From the IMG/VR virus record IMGVR_UViG_3300007539_000219, positions 1-24,206 of that record: a stretch of DNA of 24,206 nt; one strand, written 5' to 3'. Positions 6,660 through 13,937 of the stretch are shown here, in pieces; position 1 is the stretch's first letter, and the number at the start of each line of letters is the position of its first letter. The DNA comes from a virus. The position numbers were made by a program, and so were the translations under genes. The notes beneath the pieces are model-generated. The model made no database searches, was not told where the DNA came from, and saw nothing but the letters and a program-made list of their open reading frames with translations.

Positions 6660-7864
6660 AAGTAGACAAGAAGAAAAGAGAAGTGGCACTCCAGGCTATA
6701 ACTGCTTGGGAGGCTGCTGATAAGAAGGCTACTGTAGAACTTGCGACAGGTATGGGTAAAACCTTTCTGTCCTTGGACTGCATGGCTAAAATGCGTAAAG
6801 GTTCAAACGTTGTGTTTCTCGCAGAGACAGCACAGCGTGAACATGATCTAATGGTTGACATAGAAAAGTACAATAAGCTTTTCGGTGTTGACATATTAAG
6901 TCATGTGAATCTTGAGTTTGCATGCTATCAATCAGCATGTAAGTGGGTCAAGAAGACTTTTGATCTTGCAGTATGCGATGAGATACATGACTCTATGAGT
7001 CCAGTATATGTACAGTTCTATAAGAACAACAAGTGTAAGAGTATACTTGGTCTCAGCGCAACAGTAAAGTCAGAAAGAACTTATGTAATAGATGGTGTAG
7101 AGGTAAGCAAGGAGATTCTTCTTGATGATATCGCACCAGTATGTTTTACATATGATGTAGGTGATGGTCAACGTGAAGGTACAAGCAGAAAGCTTGACAT
7201 ACATGTTATCTATCATAGGCTTGACACAGACAAGAAGACTGTTGATGGAGGCTCTAAAGCCAATAGATTCAAGACAACTGAGGCACGTGCCTATAAGTAT
7301 CTTGACGATCTGTTCTGGCAAGGAGTGTACAGCAACAAGGATTTTCTTGTAAAGAGTGCAGCAATGAAACGTTCAAAGTTATTGTATAGTCTACCGTCAA
7401 AGGTAGATGCTGTGAAGAATATACTCAAGACTGTAAAGGGCAAGAGTATCATATTCAACAATGATCTGAACATACTTGAGGACATAACTCCTCACATTGT
7501 AAGATCTGCAAAGAAAGGTGAGACCAAGAAGCAGAGAGATACTATGAACTTCGAGACCCGTAACAATTTTGACAAGGGTGACATCGATGTGATAGGTTCT
7601 TTCAAGATGCTGAAGCAAGGTGCTAATCTTAAAGGTGCAGATAATGTCATCATTATGAGCTACTACAGTTCCTCATTGGATATGATCCAACGTATAGGAA
7701 GACTGCGTAAGAATGGTAACAAGAAGGGTAAGGTATTTATCCTTGTGACCATAGGTACACAGGAAGAGAAGTGGTTCAACAAGATGACAGAAAGCATTCC
7801 GATGCAAGAGTTCAATGTAGTTCCGCATTTGAATATTGATTCGCTTATTAAGAAAGCGGTATAA
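6656..7864 (+). CDS. Superfamily 2 DNA helicase
   Basis: ATP-dependent helicase or translocase of the SF2 (ResIII/DEAD-like) type. It has Walker A ATGMGKT (30-36), Walker B DEIH (108-111), motif III SAT (134-136), a motif V region (FKMLKQGANLKGADNVII) and motif VI QRIGRLRK (345-352) with its arginine fingers. At 402 residues it has the two RecA-like lobes and little else. The role is probably branch migration, fork remodelling or R-loop removal, as for T4 UvsW, but the substrate is not evident. It is translationally coupled to the upstream 38-aa gene, and a 61-base gap follows. Confidence 0.88.
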   Translation: MKVDKKKREVALQAITAWEAADKKATVELATGMGKTFLSLDCMAKMRKGSNVVFLAETAQREHDLMVDIEKYNKLFGVDILSHVNLEFACYQSACKWVKKTFDLAVCDEIHDSMSPVYVQFYKNNKCKSILGLSATVKSERTYVIDGVEVSKEILLDDIAPVCFTYDVGDGQREGTSRKLDIHVIYHRLDTDKKTVDGGSKANRFKTTEARAYKYLDDLFWQGVYSNKDFLVKSAAMKRSKLLYSLPSKVDAVKNILKTVKGKSIIFNNDLNILEDITPHIVRSAKKGETKKQRDTMNFETRNNFDKGDIDVIGSFKMLKQGANLKGADNVIIMSYYSSSLDMIQRIGRLRKNGNKKGKVFILVTIGTQEEKWFNKMTESIPMQEFNVVPHLNIDSLIKKAV

Positions 7865-7865
7865 G

Positions 7866-7880
7866 ATCAATACTATTGAT
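7866..7880. promoter_or_regulatory. Perfect 15-base palindrome, candidate operator
   Basis: ATCAATA-C-TATTGAT is a perfect 7+1+7 inverted repeat two bases after the helicase stop. It lies in one of the few gaps (7865-7925) in the replication block. No T-run follows it, so a terminator is unlikely. It may be a regulator-binding site for the unit starting at 7926. No promoter boxes could be placed with confidence. Confidence 0.3.
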
Positions 7881-7925
7881 ATGATAATTCTAATTGGAAT
7901 ATAAAACTAAAATGAAAAGAATCTA

Positions 7926-8489
7926 ATGGAAAGAATAGGTGTAAATGTGAAGTTGATGAGTGATTATGGACTTACACCGAACGAAGTATTTTATCTAAAG
8001 ATGCTTAGTGCAGGTTCTGACGACATGATCGGAAATATGGTGAACAGAGATTATCTACACAATATAGGTGTTATCGATGAAGATGACAATATAACTGATA
8101 AGGGTATCAAGTTTGTAACCGAAATATTCTTTGAGATACAGCAGGCGAAGATACCTCAGTCTACTGAGGAGATCGTGAAGCTATGTTCTGAGTTCAGAGA
8201 TTACTTTCCGAAAGGAGTCAAGACTAACAATCATCCTGTTAGAGGGAATCTTACTAATATCATTCGCAAGATGCGAAAGTTTAAGCGAGAGTTCGACTAT
8301 ACGGATGAGATAATATTGGCAGCTACTAAGAAATATGTCACAGATAAAGCAAAGGAAGGCTACTCATTTATGAAAATAGCAGAGTATCTTATCTACAAGG
8401 ATAATAACTCAACACTTGCTTCATTATGTGACGCAATAATAGAAGATGGAGGAGAACAAGATAGAGTCAAGTGGGGAAGGCATATTTGA
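7926..8489 (+). CDS. Hypothetical protein, possible helicase-loader or replication accessory, 187 aa
   Basis: The N-terminus (LMSDYGLTPNEVFYLKML, then YLHNIGVIDEDDNITDKG) looks like a winged-helix-type domain. The C-terminal half is basic and helical (NIIRKMRKFKREFDYTDE, KYVTDKAKEGYSFMKIAEYLIY), separated by an HPVRGN turn. It overlaps the DnaB-type helicase gene by 44 bases, which argues for a joint role; loaders and organisers often sit there. No DnaC or gp59 signature is visible, so the proposed role rests on context. Confidence 0.7.
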   Translation: MERIGVNVKLMSDYGLTPNEVFYLKMLSAGSDDMIGNMVNRDYLHNIGVIDEDDNITDKGIKFVTEIFFEIQQAKIPQSTEEIVKLCSEFRDYFPKGVKTNNHPVRGNLTNIIRKMRKFKREFDYTDEIILAATKKYVTDKAKEGYSFMKIAEYLIYKDNNSTLASLCDAIIEDGGEQDRVKWGRHI

Positions 8490-9576
8490 TTCTGCCCTTT
8501 CGCAGATAAAGAAAAGGCAGGAGAGAGCAGCTCTCGGACATGTGAATTGTATTCCATTTCCTTTTGAAAGAACCAGTAAGTTCTTTCCTGGTATTGAACG
8601 AGGTACATACGATATATGTACAGCTAACTCAGGCGTTGGTAAATCAAAGCTTGCACGTTTTCTGTATGTTATCGTCCCTTACACGTTCATCAAGGAGAAC
8701 CCTGATACAGACATCAGACTGAAAATATTCTATTTCAGTTTAGAGGAAAGCAAGGAGAAATTCATGATGTCCATCATATCATACTGGTTGTTCGTGCAAC
8801 ATGGTATGCGAGTGTCCGTTAAACAACTCAGGTCAGTTGGAAACGTAGGGTATTATCTACCTGATGATGTAATTACTAAGATAGAAGAAGCAAAGGATTA
8901 CTTTGCTGATCTTGAAAAGTATGTCACCATTATAGATCACATACATAATCCTACAGGCATCTTCAAAACAATGAAGAGCTACAACGAGAGCAGAGGACAT
9001 TGGACAAAACGCACCATTACCATCGATGGGAAAGATAAGGAGGTCAACGACACCTATATTCCTGATGATGTCAATGAGTATGTCATATGTATCACTGACC
9101 ATATCGGTCTATTGAGAACAGAGAGAGGTCTCAGTAAGCATGAGACAATAAGCAAATTCTCTTCAGAGCATTGTATTGAACTACGTAACAAGTATGCTAA
9201 CATAGTTGTAAACGTTCAGCAGCAGAGTTCTGATAAAGAGAAGAAGCAATACACTTTCAAAGGTCAATCAATAGACGAGAAGCTTGAACCATCACTTGAC
9301 GGGTTAGCAAACAATAAGGAGACACAGCGTGATGCTGATAATGTTTTCGGATTGTTTGCCCCTGATAGATATCAGATGGAAGAGTGTGACGATTATAGAG
9401 TGGATGTAATGCAAGATCATTTCAGAATGTTACTTATACTCAAAAGTCGTGACGGAGAAGCCAACATCAGAACACCATTATTCTTTGATGGTGCATGCAG
9501 TTATTTCAAGGAACTGCCAAGAGTAGAAGATACTGCAGAGATCGAAAAGGTCTATCAGTATACACAGAATCTTTAA
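8446..9576 (+). CDS. DnaB-type replicative helicase (RecA-like domain only)
   Basis: Replicative fork helicase. It has Walker A NSGVGKS (61-67), the YFSLEES helicase segment (96-102), Walker B region ICITDH (Asp218), a polar NVQQQS sensor-like motif (256-261) and the DnaB-family ILKSRDG (331-337). At 376 residues it lacks the N-terminal primase-binding domain of bacterial DnaB and carries an extra charged stretch around 180-205. The start at 8446 lies inside the preceding gene, and no later ATG would keep the conserved N-terminal region. The neighbours (loader candidate, Sak4, SSB, primase) fit a replisome module. Confidence 0.88.
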   Translation: MEENKIESSGEGIFDSALSQIKKRQERAALGHVNCIPFPFERTSKFFPGIERGTYDICTANSGVGKSKLARFLYVIVPYTFIKENPDTDIRLKIFYFSLEESKEKFMMSIISYWLFVQHGMRVSVKQLRSVGNVGYYLPDDVITKIEEAKDYFADLEKYVTIIDHIHNPTGIFKTMKSYNESRGHWTKRTITIDGKDKEVNDTYIPDDVNEYVICITDHIGLLRTERGLSKHETISKFSSEHCIELRNKYANIVVNVQQQSSDKEKKQYTFKGQSIDEKLEPSLDGLANNKETQRDADNVFGLFAPDRYQMEECDDYRVDVMQDHFRMLLILKSRDGEANIRTPLFFDGACSYFKELPRVEDTAEIEKVYQYTQNL

Positions 9577-9587
9577 ATAGAATAAGA

Positions 9588-10298
9588 ATGAGCGCAATAG
9601 GCGTATGTATTATCGGACCATCAGGTGTCGGTAAGAGCACATCAATAATGAATCTCGATCCAAAGAGTACTTACATTATCAACGTTCAAGGTAAGGCATT
9701 GCCGTTTCCTAAAGGACGAGACTACAAAAGAGTCGCAAAGGGAGCATCTCCTGACAGTGGCAACATATATACTACAGATGATGTACCTACAATACTTCAG
9801 GTGATGAAATTCATCAATGATAAGATGCCACACATTAAAACCATCATTGTAGATGATTGGCAGTATTGTGCAGCGAATGAGTTCATGCGTAAGGCTGAGA
9901 TAAAAGGGTTTGACAAGTTCACCCAGATCGGCAAACATATATGGGAACTCGCCAATGCACCAGCAGATCTACGTGATGACATGACCGTTGTATATCTTAC
10001 TCACGATGAGGAAGTTATGGATTCATCAGGTGTCAGAAAGCGTAAAGCTAAGACAGTAGGTAAACTTGTTGACAACGTGGTTACGTTGGAAGGCATGTTC
10101 ACTATTGTACTGTATGCAGGAGTAGATACAAAAGAAGAAGGAGACACAAAGAAACTCTGGAATCATTTTGTAACTCAGAATACGGGTGATACAACTGCTA
10201 AGTCCCCAATGGGAATGTTCAATGAACTTAAGATCGACAACGATCTAAAGAAGGTCATCAGTACTATTGATGATTATTATGGGAGAGGGTCTCACTGA
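9588..10298 (+). CDS. Sak4-like RecA-fold ATPase (recombination)
   Basis: ATP-binding protein of the Sak4/AAA_24 type, which works with SSB in phage single-strand annealing and recombination. I start at ATG 9588 (MSAIGVCIIGPSGVGKS) because the ORF extension to 9495 lies inside the helicase gene and lacks conserved sequence. Walker A is GPSGVGKS (10-17) and Walker B is TIIVDDW (Asp89-Asp90). A later MTVVYLTHDEE segment fits the sensor strand of this fold. The length of 236 aa is normal for the family. The SSB and RecB-type exonuclease in the window are its expected partners. Confidence 0.82.
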   Translation: MSAIGVCIIGPSGVGKSTSIMNLDPKSTYIINVQGKALPFPKGRDYKRVAKGASPDSGNIYTTDDVPTILQVMKFINDKMPHIKTIIVDDWQYCAANEFMRKAEIKGFDKFTQIGKHIWELANAPADLRDDMTVVYLTHDEEVMDSSGVRKRKAKTVGKLVDNVVTLEGMFTIVLYAGVDTKEEGDTKKLWNHFVTQNTGDTTAKSPMGMFNELKIDNDLKKVISTIDDYYGRGSH

Positions 10299-10328
10299 TC
10301 AATTTAATTTTTTAATCTTTATTTAGAA

Positions 10329-10688
10329 ATGGAAGATTCCAATTCAAAAAAGACGATCTCTATCAGCGAGATCATTACCTTGATGGGTTCAGGGTACACA
10401 AGAACAAACACTGCTCGTAACTATAATCCTGAGATCGGATGTATTCAGGATTACTATGACCTGCCTAAAGAGCAGGTAAAGCTTTTGTTTGAGCATCCGA
10501 AGTTGGCAAAAGTTAAGACCACGAAAGTAGTTGTACCTACATTCACATTGGTTGATGACGTAGCTGATGATACTACTGGTAGCGAACCAGTATTCAATGA
10601 GACCCCTCAACATATTCCTGGTGTAACAACCAACGAAGAACCAGAGGAAACTAACACTACAAACTATAATGTAGAAACATGGCAATAG
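10329..10688 (+). CDS. Hypothetical protein with acidic, disordered C-terminus, 119 aa
   Basis: The first ~60 residues are a small helical domain (ISISEIITLMGSGYTRT, then DYYDLPKEQVKLLFEHPKL). The last half is Thr-, Glu- and Pro-rich and probably disordered (GSEPVFNETPQHIPGVTTNE). It lies between Sak4 and the SSB gene and overlaps the latter by 10 bases. The context suggests an SSB- or recombinase-associated adaptor, but no family is recognised. Confidence 0.65.
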   Translation: MEDSNSKKTISISEIITLMGSGYTRTNTARNYNPEIGCIQDYYDLPKEQVKLLFEHPKLAKVKTTKVVVPTFTLVDDVADDTTGSEPVFNETPQHIPGVTTNEEPEETNTTNYNVETWQ

Positions 10689-11482
10689 GCGTAAGAGATG
10701 GTGACGAGAAAGTCACTGGAGGACGTAAGTTGATGACAGGTGCAAACTTTGTATATGTCAAAGCTATCTGTCCTAACGTGGAGGAGATGAAGAGTGTTCT
10801 CGGATTCGAGAATCCTAAAGAACCTACATCTAATGTAGATAAGGATAACGAGGGTAATACCCGTGTCAGAATCGACATGTGGCTAAGTCGTCCAGAAGAT
10901 GATTTCCTATATCGTGAGTCATTCTTTATTACAAAGAAGCCTGTAGAATCATCTACAGGTAAGTTTCAGTATGTGAACAATGCCGCACAGTTCTGCTATG
11001 CAGATCCTACTGATGGACCAACGTATGAGTGGTACAGTAAGGATGGTATGCGTAAAGCATTCAACGGTGAGGAGCAGTTCATGAATTTTATCCGTACATG
11101 GGTAAACCACAAAGGTGGTAAGAACGGAGATCCTTTATACTTCGATAACTGGGATGCTATCTTTGCAGGTGACTTCTCAGAGATCAAGGACATCATGAAG
11201 ATGACCAACGAAGGAGAACCTAACCGTGTAGGTATGCTGTTCGGTGTAAGAACAGTAGATGTAAATGGTGAGGAACAACAGTATCAATCTGCATATCGCA
11301 AGATGTATGTCCGCCCTTATCAGAATGCTGCAGTAGAATTTTCCAAGTCACTCAATAGCGAATATGGTGAGTTCAAAGACGAATACCAAGGAAGTATTGA
11401 GTGGCAGGAATACAATCCTACCGCAGTAACGACCCCAGCTGGTGCAACAGAGGCAGGTGCTTCTGACACACCTTGGGGATGA
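10679..11482 (+). CDS. Putative single-stranded DNA-binding protein
   Basis: Probable phage SSB, coating ssDNA during replication and recombination. Evidence is indirect: 267 aa, aromatic-rich beta sequence (TGANFVYVKAICPNVEEM, YRESFFITKKPVE, GKFQYVNNAAQFCYAD), a Gly/Ala/Thr-rich flexible linker near the C-terminus, and an end of SDTPWG recalling the short Pro- and Gly-containing tips of SSBs, though only one Asp is present. The position between Sak4 and primase fits strongly. No textbook OB-fold motif can be read by eye, so another ssDNA-binding fold remains possible. Confidence 0.6.
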   Translation: MAIGVRDGDEKVTGGRKLMTGANFVYVKAICPNVEEMKSVLGFENPKEPTSNVDKDNEGNTRVRIDMWLSRPEDDFLYRESFFITKKPVESSTGKFQYVNNAAQFCYADPTDGPTYEWYSKDGMRKAFNGEEQFMNFIRTWVNHKGGKNGDPLYFDNWDAIFAGDFSEIKDIMKMTNEGEPNRVGMLFGVRTVDVNGEEQQYQSAYRKMYVRPYQNAAVEFSKSLNSEYGEFKDEYQGSIEWQEYNPTAVTTPAGATEAGASDTPWG

Positions 11483-11512
11483 TAAACAGTTAATTTCTGT
11501 CAATATGTTATT

Positions 11513-12448
11513 ATGCCTGTTAACGTACGAAAAAACCTGAGTGTTGATAAGATACTTGAAAGAACTTCAGAACTTGATATCTATAGGAGATACATCGGCA
11601 ATGTAATGCCATTGAAGATGATATCGTCTCCTCTTCGTGAGGATGACCATACACCTTCCTTCAGACTCTATTATGGTAACAACGGTAGTTTAAGGTTTAT
11701 TGATTACGGTACAGGCATGCGAGGTAATGTCTTTGATTATGTCAAAGCATTATATCCATACTTAACTTTTGGTGAGCTGCTCGAAAGAGTATGGGAGGAC
11801 ATGCAATGTGTGTCTCTCCCATCGCTCCCAATGGTTAAAAAACGTCCAGTAAGGACACAGTTTCCACATTTGCTTGTCAACAAGAGAAAGCCTACGGCTG
11901 AAGATGTTGAGCTATGGCAACAGTGGGGAATCACACCTGATACTTTGAATCATTTCAGAGTGGAACCGATATCTAAATTCTGGGTAGATAGGTCATTATT
12001 TAAATGTAAGACCCTCTCTTATTCCTATGATCTATTCACAGAGTTCAAGATATACAGACCATTTGAGAAGATAATGAAGTTTGTTGCAGGAGGTTTGTCT
12101 CTACAAGGGTACAAATTACTACCGCAAAACGGTGAGGTATGTGTCATACAGAAATCTTACAAGGACGTTATGCTCATGCATGAGTTCGGTTATCCATCAT
12201 TTGCACCACAGGCTGAATCAGTCGATGTGCCTGAAGATGTTATGGAAAGTATTCTTAAGAGATTCGATAAAGTTGTAATATGGGGTGACCCAGATGATGC
12301 TGGTAAAGCATTCATGCAACGACATGAAGATCTCTACGGTATATCATCTGTAATGAACTATGGTGATACCAAGGATATAACCGACTGTTGTAAAGAGCAT
12401 GGTAAGGAATACGCTAAACGTATGACAGATAAGCTGTTGGGTATCTGA
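11513..12448 (+). CDS. DnaG-like primase with degenerate zinc-binding and TOPRIM motifs
   Basis: Primase making RNA primers. The N-terminal region has the CHC2-like pattern SPLREDDHTPSF (39-50), then YGTGMRGNVFDYVKAL, but the zinc-binding Cys/His ligands are missing. The TOPRIM region shows VVIWGDPDDAG (254-264) with the metal-binding Asp259 and Asp261 intact and a later DTKDITD. The conserved TOPRIM Glu (EGYMD in DnaG) reads KSYKD here (Lys214). The length of 311 aa is much shorter than bacterial DnaG, and no helicase-binding domain is evident. The degenerate motifs look like a phage-specific lineage; activity is likely but unproven. Confidence 0.78.
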   Translation: MPVNVRKNLSVDKILERTSELDIYRRYIGNVMPLKMISSPLREDDHTPSFRLYYGNNGSLRFIDYGTGMRGNVFDYVKALYPYLTFGELLERVWEDMQCVSLPSLPMVKKRPVRTQFPHLLVNKRKPTAEDVELWQQWGITPDTLNHFRVEPISKFWVDRSLFKCKTLSYSYDLFTEFKIYRPFEKIMKFVAGGLSLQGYKLLPQNGEVCVIQKSYKDVMLMHEFGYPSFAPQAESVDVPEDVMESILKRFDKVVIWGDPDDAGKAFMQRHEDLYGISSVMNYGDTKDITDCCKEHGKEYAKRMTDKLLGI

Positions 12449-12468
12449 CAGCACAGTGAAGTTGAATA

Positions 12469-12816
12469 ATGGCTAATCGTAATAGACGCGCAGGTCATTC
12501 GTGGGAGAGAGAGTGTGTAAAGATACTCGTTGAGTTCTTTCCAGATGTTGTTACTTCACGTGCAGAATCAAGAAATAGAGACGACCAAAAGGTTGACCTC
12601 TGTTATACTGGATTTCTGAATGTGCAGTGCAAGACATTGAAAGACAGAGTGAACTACGTTGAAGTTCTGTCTGAAATGCCTGACGAAGAGGGTCAAATAA
12701 ATGTCATCTTTGATAAGAAGACACGCAAGACCCCGAAAGGTAGATTTGTAACAGAAGGGATGTATGTTCACTTAAAATTGGAAGATTTTGTTGAACTGAT
12801 CCGTAAATCATGTTAA
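12469..12816 (+). CDS. Holliday-junction-resolvase-like PD-(D/E)XK nuclease, 115 aa
   Basis: Small nuclease probably cutting branched DNA after replication and recombination. The pattern is Hjc-like: N-terminal helix HSWERECVKILVEFFPD with Glu13/Glu15, TSRAESRNRDDQKVDL with the catalytic Asp43, then NVQCK (Gln53-x-Lys55). Gln replaces the usual Glu of ExK, a known variation in this superfamily. The short length suits a dimeric resolvase. The gene follows primase by 20 bases and overlaps the secreted 3D-domain gene by 7 bases. A different DNA-repair substrate cannot be excluded. Confidence 0.7.
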   Translation: MANRNRRAGHSWERECVKILVEFFPDVVTSRAESRNRDDQKVDLCYTGFLNVQCKTLKDRVNYVEVLSEMPDEEGQINVIFDKKTRKTPKGRFVTEGMYVHLKLEDFVELIRKSC

Positions 12817-13172
12817 AACTATCAATATTAACTTTAAGTATCCTGTTGAGTATCGATCAAACAGTAACGGTAACGTGTTACCAAGCTACTGTAGCGCAAT
12901 GCGACAGTGATCCATTCACAACAGCATTCGGATACAAGATAGATCCAAAAGATCCTATGTCCCATAGGTATATTGCTATCAGTAGAGATCTTGAAACATA
13001 CTTTTCACCAGGTGATTCTGTTCTTGTAACAGGAACTGGTGTTTATGACGGTATGTGGATGGTAGCTGATAGAATGAACCGAAGATGGACAAATAGGATT
13101 GACCTACTTGTTGGTTATGACTCCTATGTTGACAAGTTTATGGGTGTGACCATTAAGAAACATGTTTGGTGA
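12810..13172 (+). CDS. Exported 3D-domain (RlpA-like double-psi barrel) protein
   Basis: Residues 1-~19 (MLKLSILTLSILLSIDQTV) look like a cleavable signal peptide. The mature part starts with VTCYQATVAQCDSDPFTTAFG and ends in VADRMNRRWTNRIDLLVG, the conserved pattern of 3D/RlpA-type double-psi beta-barrels found in peptidoglycan-acting proteins. The Asp residues of the 3D signature (Asp in VADRM and RIDLL) are present. It probably acts on the cell wall outside the cytoplasm, perhaps at lysis. It is out of place between replication genes and the ubiquitin-like cassette. It overlaps both neighbours by about 10 bases. Confidence 0.7.
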   Translation: MLKLSILTLSILLSIDQTVTVTCYQATVAQCDSDPFTTAFGYKIDPKDPMSHRYIAISRDLETYFSPGDSVLVTGTGVYDGMWMVADRMNRRWTNRIDLLVGYDSYVDKFMGVTIKKHVW

Positions 13173-13434
13173 ACAACTCTCCAATGAGACTTTGGAAAAG
13201 GCTTGTGAAGTTCTGAGAAGAGATAGAGATGAGATCGAATCGAGTAGTGTTAATGCACTACGATATGAGGTTTGCTATCTACAGGATGAAGCAAGTGACA
13301 ACGTGATGAGTTCAGCTATGGCAGGAGATGCTATTGAAGCTGAGATATCACGTAAACGAGATTTGGATGACCTATTCGGTAGTCTGATGATCGAAATTGA
13401 AAACCACCTTGACAATGGTGGAATATTAATCTGA
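13162..13434 (+). CDS. Hypothetical acidic helical protein, 90 aa
   Basis: The product appears wholly helical and acidic (NETLEKACEVLRRDRDEIE, EAEISRKRDLDDLFGSLM) and ends HLDNGGILI. It overlaps the 3D-domain gene by 11 bases and lies 15 bases before the ubiquitin-like gene. The Gly-Gly near the end is followed by three residues and is not on a beta-grasp fold, so I do not read it as a ubiquitin-type tail. Function unknown; it could belong to either neighbour. Confidence 0.6.
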   Translation: MFGEQLSNETLEKACEVLRRDRDEIESSSVNALRYEVCYLQDEASDNVMSSAMAGDAIEAEISRKRDLDDLFGSLMIEIENHLDNGGILI

Positions 13435-13449
13435 TAAATATTAGAAAAA

Positions 13450-13884
13450 ATGTCGAGAACGATTTATATCAAATCGGAAGGTAACGCAAGACCGTTGAAA
13501 GTAACTGACTTTGAAGGATTTACATTCGGTGAACTGAAAGATCATGTTCAAGAAGTAAACTTTGAGAACTCAAATGTCATTATTCACTCAACGAAGACGA
13601 CTCTATTTGACGATTCGTCACTTATCCCATCGGAAGGCGATGTGATTCTTCTTGTTGTTCCTCAAAAGATGAAAGCAGGTAATGATGAAACTCAGGTTTC
13701 TGATACTGATGAGTTTAGCGAACTTATGCAGTGCTACAATGATCTTGTAGATGCTTCAGCTAATTTTAACGAAGCACTTGAAGCGGTAGGAAAAATTATT
13801 GTAGAAGATGAAGAATCTATCGAAGTAGGTAACACTACACTTGCTGACATTAACAGAGCGTTCAGAAGTTTTCTGAACCGATAA
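13450..13884 (+). CDS. Ubiquitin-like beta-grasp protein with C-terminal extension
   Basis: Candidate protein modifier. Residues 1-77 read as a beta-grasp: strand RTIYIKSE, strand RPLKVTDF, helix FTFGELKDHVQ, strand NVIIHSTKTTL, then LIPSEGDVILLVVPQKMKAG. Domain length and the Gly at 77 match the place where ubiquitin ends. The pattern of a final strand followed by P-x-K-x-K-x-G resembles Prok_Ub/PRTRC protein C-type sequences, recalled and not searched. A 67-residue acidic helical extension follows (SDTDEFSELMQCYNDL...), so any exposed Gly would need cleavage, which the downstream JAB protease could do. The E2, JAB and E1 genes follow. The fold is inferred from pattern; conjugation is not shown. 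Confidence 0.7.
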   Translation: MSRTIYIKSEGNARPLKVTDFEGFTFGELKDHVQEVNFENSNVIIHSTKTTLFDDSSLIPSEGDVILLVVPQKMKAGNDETQVSDTDEFSELMQCYNDLVDASANFNEALEAVGKIIVEDEESIEVGNTTLADINRAFRSFLNR

Positions 13885-13891
13885 TCATATT

Positions 13892-13920
13892 AAGGGTCTC
13901 TCTATTGCAGGGAGACCCTT
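13892..13920 (+). terminator. Hairpin between the Ubl gene and the E2-JAB-E1 genes
   Basis: AAGGGTCTCT (13892-13901) pairs with GGAGACCCTT (13911-13920) over 10 positions with one G.T wobble, around a 9-base loop. It starts seven bases after the Ubl stop. The following ATTAATATCTT is T-rich but not a clean U-run, so it may be a partial terminator or an mRNA-stabilising stem. Either would make Ubl transcripts more abundant than enzyme transcripts. Confidence 0.7.
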
Positions 13921-13937
13921 ATTAATATCTTAAAAAT

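Noticed and set aside
9495-9587. N-terminal extension of the Sak4-like protein
   Set aside because: It lies within the helicase gene and adds residues unrelated to the Walker A-first layout of Sak4 proteins.
13162-13434. GG near the C-terminus of the 90-aa protein as a ubiquitin-type tail
   Set aside because: The protein appears wholly helical and has three residues after GG; no beta-grasp pattern supports it.
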